Below, piece after piece: positions 60,242-60,948 of a stretch of 60,948 bases of DNA (its first letter is position 1; each line of letters opens with the position of its first letter). Source of the stretch: Candidatus Binatia bacterium (GTDB lineage: Bacteria > Desulfobacterota > Binatia > UBA9968); the NCBI GenBank assembly GCA_036504975.1, contig DASXUF010000024.1, positions 1 through 60,948 on the forward strand. Reading direction: 5' to 3'. The translations under genes and the position numbers were made by a program. The notes under the pieces were generated by a model that ran no database searches, was not told where the DNA came from, and was given only the letters and a program-made list of their open reading frames with translations.

Positions 60242-60948
60242 CTCGCCTCCTGTCCGATCTTCCAGGGCGCCAGTAGGGTTTCCAATTTTCTCAAACCTTC
60301 CGTAAAAATTACCGCCACGATCATCAGTACAAAAATGGCGGCGAACATCTCCGGCAGCCTGTAGGTGTCGCCGAAGCGGGAAATCGCGAAGCCGATGCCC
60401 TCCGTGGCGCCGTAGAATTCCGCAACGAGCACGCCGACGATTCCCCGGCCGATCGCGATCCTCGCGCCCGCTACGATATAGGGGAGAACACTCGGAACGA
60501 TGACTTTAAAATAGATATCCCTTTCCTTTCCGCCGAAGGCCCGCACCACGTTGACGAGGAGCCGGTCGGTGCACTTGACGCCGGCGAAAACATTGAAAAC
60601 AAAAGGGAACACCGCCAGGAGAAAGATCACGGCCACCTTACCCGTGAGACCGACGCCGAAAATAATGATGAGCAGCGGAGTCAGCGCGACCAGAGGGCTC
60701 GCGTAGAGCGCCGTGAGGAAGGGGTCGAGGACGTATTCGGCCCTACGCCGCCAGCCCATGAAGACGCCGATCGGAATGCCGATAATCACTGCGAGGCTGA
60801 AGCCCCAGAAAAAGGCCTTGCTGCTGATCGCCACGTCCTGCCACAAGCCTCCCGAGAAGACCTGCTCCTTGAAGGCTACGGCGATGAGCGAGGGCTTGGT
60901 GAAGAAAAAGGGATCGAGCCGTATGAAATGAGTAAAGGCGATCTCCCA
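60238..60948 (-). CDS. ABC transporter permease, second TauC/SsuC-like subunit, 5' end cut off
   Basis: The frame is open to the right edge; at least 236 residues are present. Landmarks parallel the downstream permease: AVIIGIPIGVFMGWRRRAEY, NVVRAFGGKERDIYFKVIVP, SVLPYIVAGARIAIGRGIVG and VLVAEFYGATEGIGFAI. An apparent internal TTG start at 60846 is not the true start, since LDPFFFTKPSLIAVAFKEQV upstream of it is normal permease sequence. The binding-protein and ATPase genes may lie beyond the edge. Confidence 0.9.
   Translation of the reverse strand, partial: WEIAFTHFIRLDPFFFTKPSLIAVAFKEQVFSGGLWQDVAISSKAFFWGFSLAVIIGIPIGVFMGWRRRAEYVLDPFLTALYASPLVALTPLLIIIFGVGLTGKVAVIFLLAVFPFVFNVFAGVKCTDRLLVNVVRAFGGKERDIYFKVIVPSVLPYIVAGARIAIGRGIVGVLVAEFYGATEGIGFAISRFGDTYRLPEMFAAIFVLMIVAVIFTEGLRKLETLLAPWKIGQEAR

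Overview
The window looks like chromosomal DNA from a GC-rich, Gram-negative-type, probably uncultivated soil or groundwater bacterium. Three things point towards the Desulfobacterota / Binatota / Rokubacteria range, although no marker rRNA is present and the assignment is inference. First, the order rimP-nusA-ylxR-infB-ylxP-rbfA-truB matches many deltaproteobacterial-type genomes. Second, the accessory genes are rich in NMT1/TauA-type and Bug/TctC-type solute-binding proteins, UbiD, CoxL-like and nitrile-hydratase-like genes. Third, nearly every intergenic gap holds a short palindromic repeat of the kind common in such genomes. No rRNA, tRNA, CRISPR array, prophage or complete IS was found.

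Layout. 1-8.9 kb: a heme-oxygenase-fold protein cut by the left edge, queF, a tandem 100-bp repeat, a Kef-type antiporter, pckG with an overlapping HAD phosphatase, a dienelactone hydrolase, dnaB and a tiny basic protein. 8.9-16.3 kb (minus strand): a Rieske oxygenase with an SRPBCC partner, a methyltransferase, DUF5995, a GFA-type zinc protein, two paralogous zinc-ribbon/TM/SH3b proteins, small membrane proteins and a decayed second GFA copy. 16.3-19.9 kb: an AT-richer, island-like stretch with a MITE-like element, DoxX, orphan membrane and secreted proteins, a truncated thiE duplicate and a BrnT/BrnA toxin-antitoxin pair. 19.9-23.0 kb: ntrB-ntrC-thiE. 23.3-30.2 kb: the translation and transcription cluster rimP to truB plus a DUF167 gene.

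30.2-33.7 kb: an unusual cobalt-type nitrile-hydratase-like alpha protein with a long N-terminal extension and a separate 89-residue SH3-only beta-like protein, followed by HemQ. The last two genes are bracketed by two inverted copies of a roughly 235-bp element. 33.7-39.8 kb: DUF4126, UbiD, an active/inactive M16 peptidase pair, a single-domain response regulator and a CCA/poly(A) polymerase-type nucleotidyltransferase. 39.8-45.3 kb: an orphan molybdopterin hydroxylase large subunit convergent with a TctA-TctB fusion and its TctC binding protein. 45.3-56 kb: a 1022-residue membrane GAF histidine kinase, an aldehyde dehydrogenase/aminotransferase pair, an SDR, PAC2-GT2, an epimerase and a TauA/NMT1-like binding protein. 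56-59.3 kb: a large HD-superfamily protein that has lost its HD dyad, followed by an ImmA/IrrE-type metallopeptidase. 59.4-60.9 kb: two TauC/SsuC-like ABC permeases on the opposite strand, the second cut by the right edge.

The best candidates for undescribed biology are four. They are the degenerate-HD/ImmA gene pair, the split-and-fused nitrile hydratase bracketed by inverted elements, the two-gene membrane/secreted pair at 17.7-18.8 kb that shares a Cys/Asn motif, and the thiE duplicate carrying a toxin-antitoxin pair.
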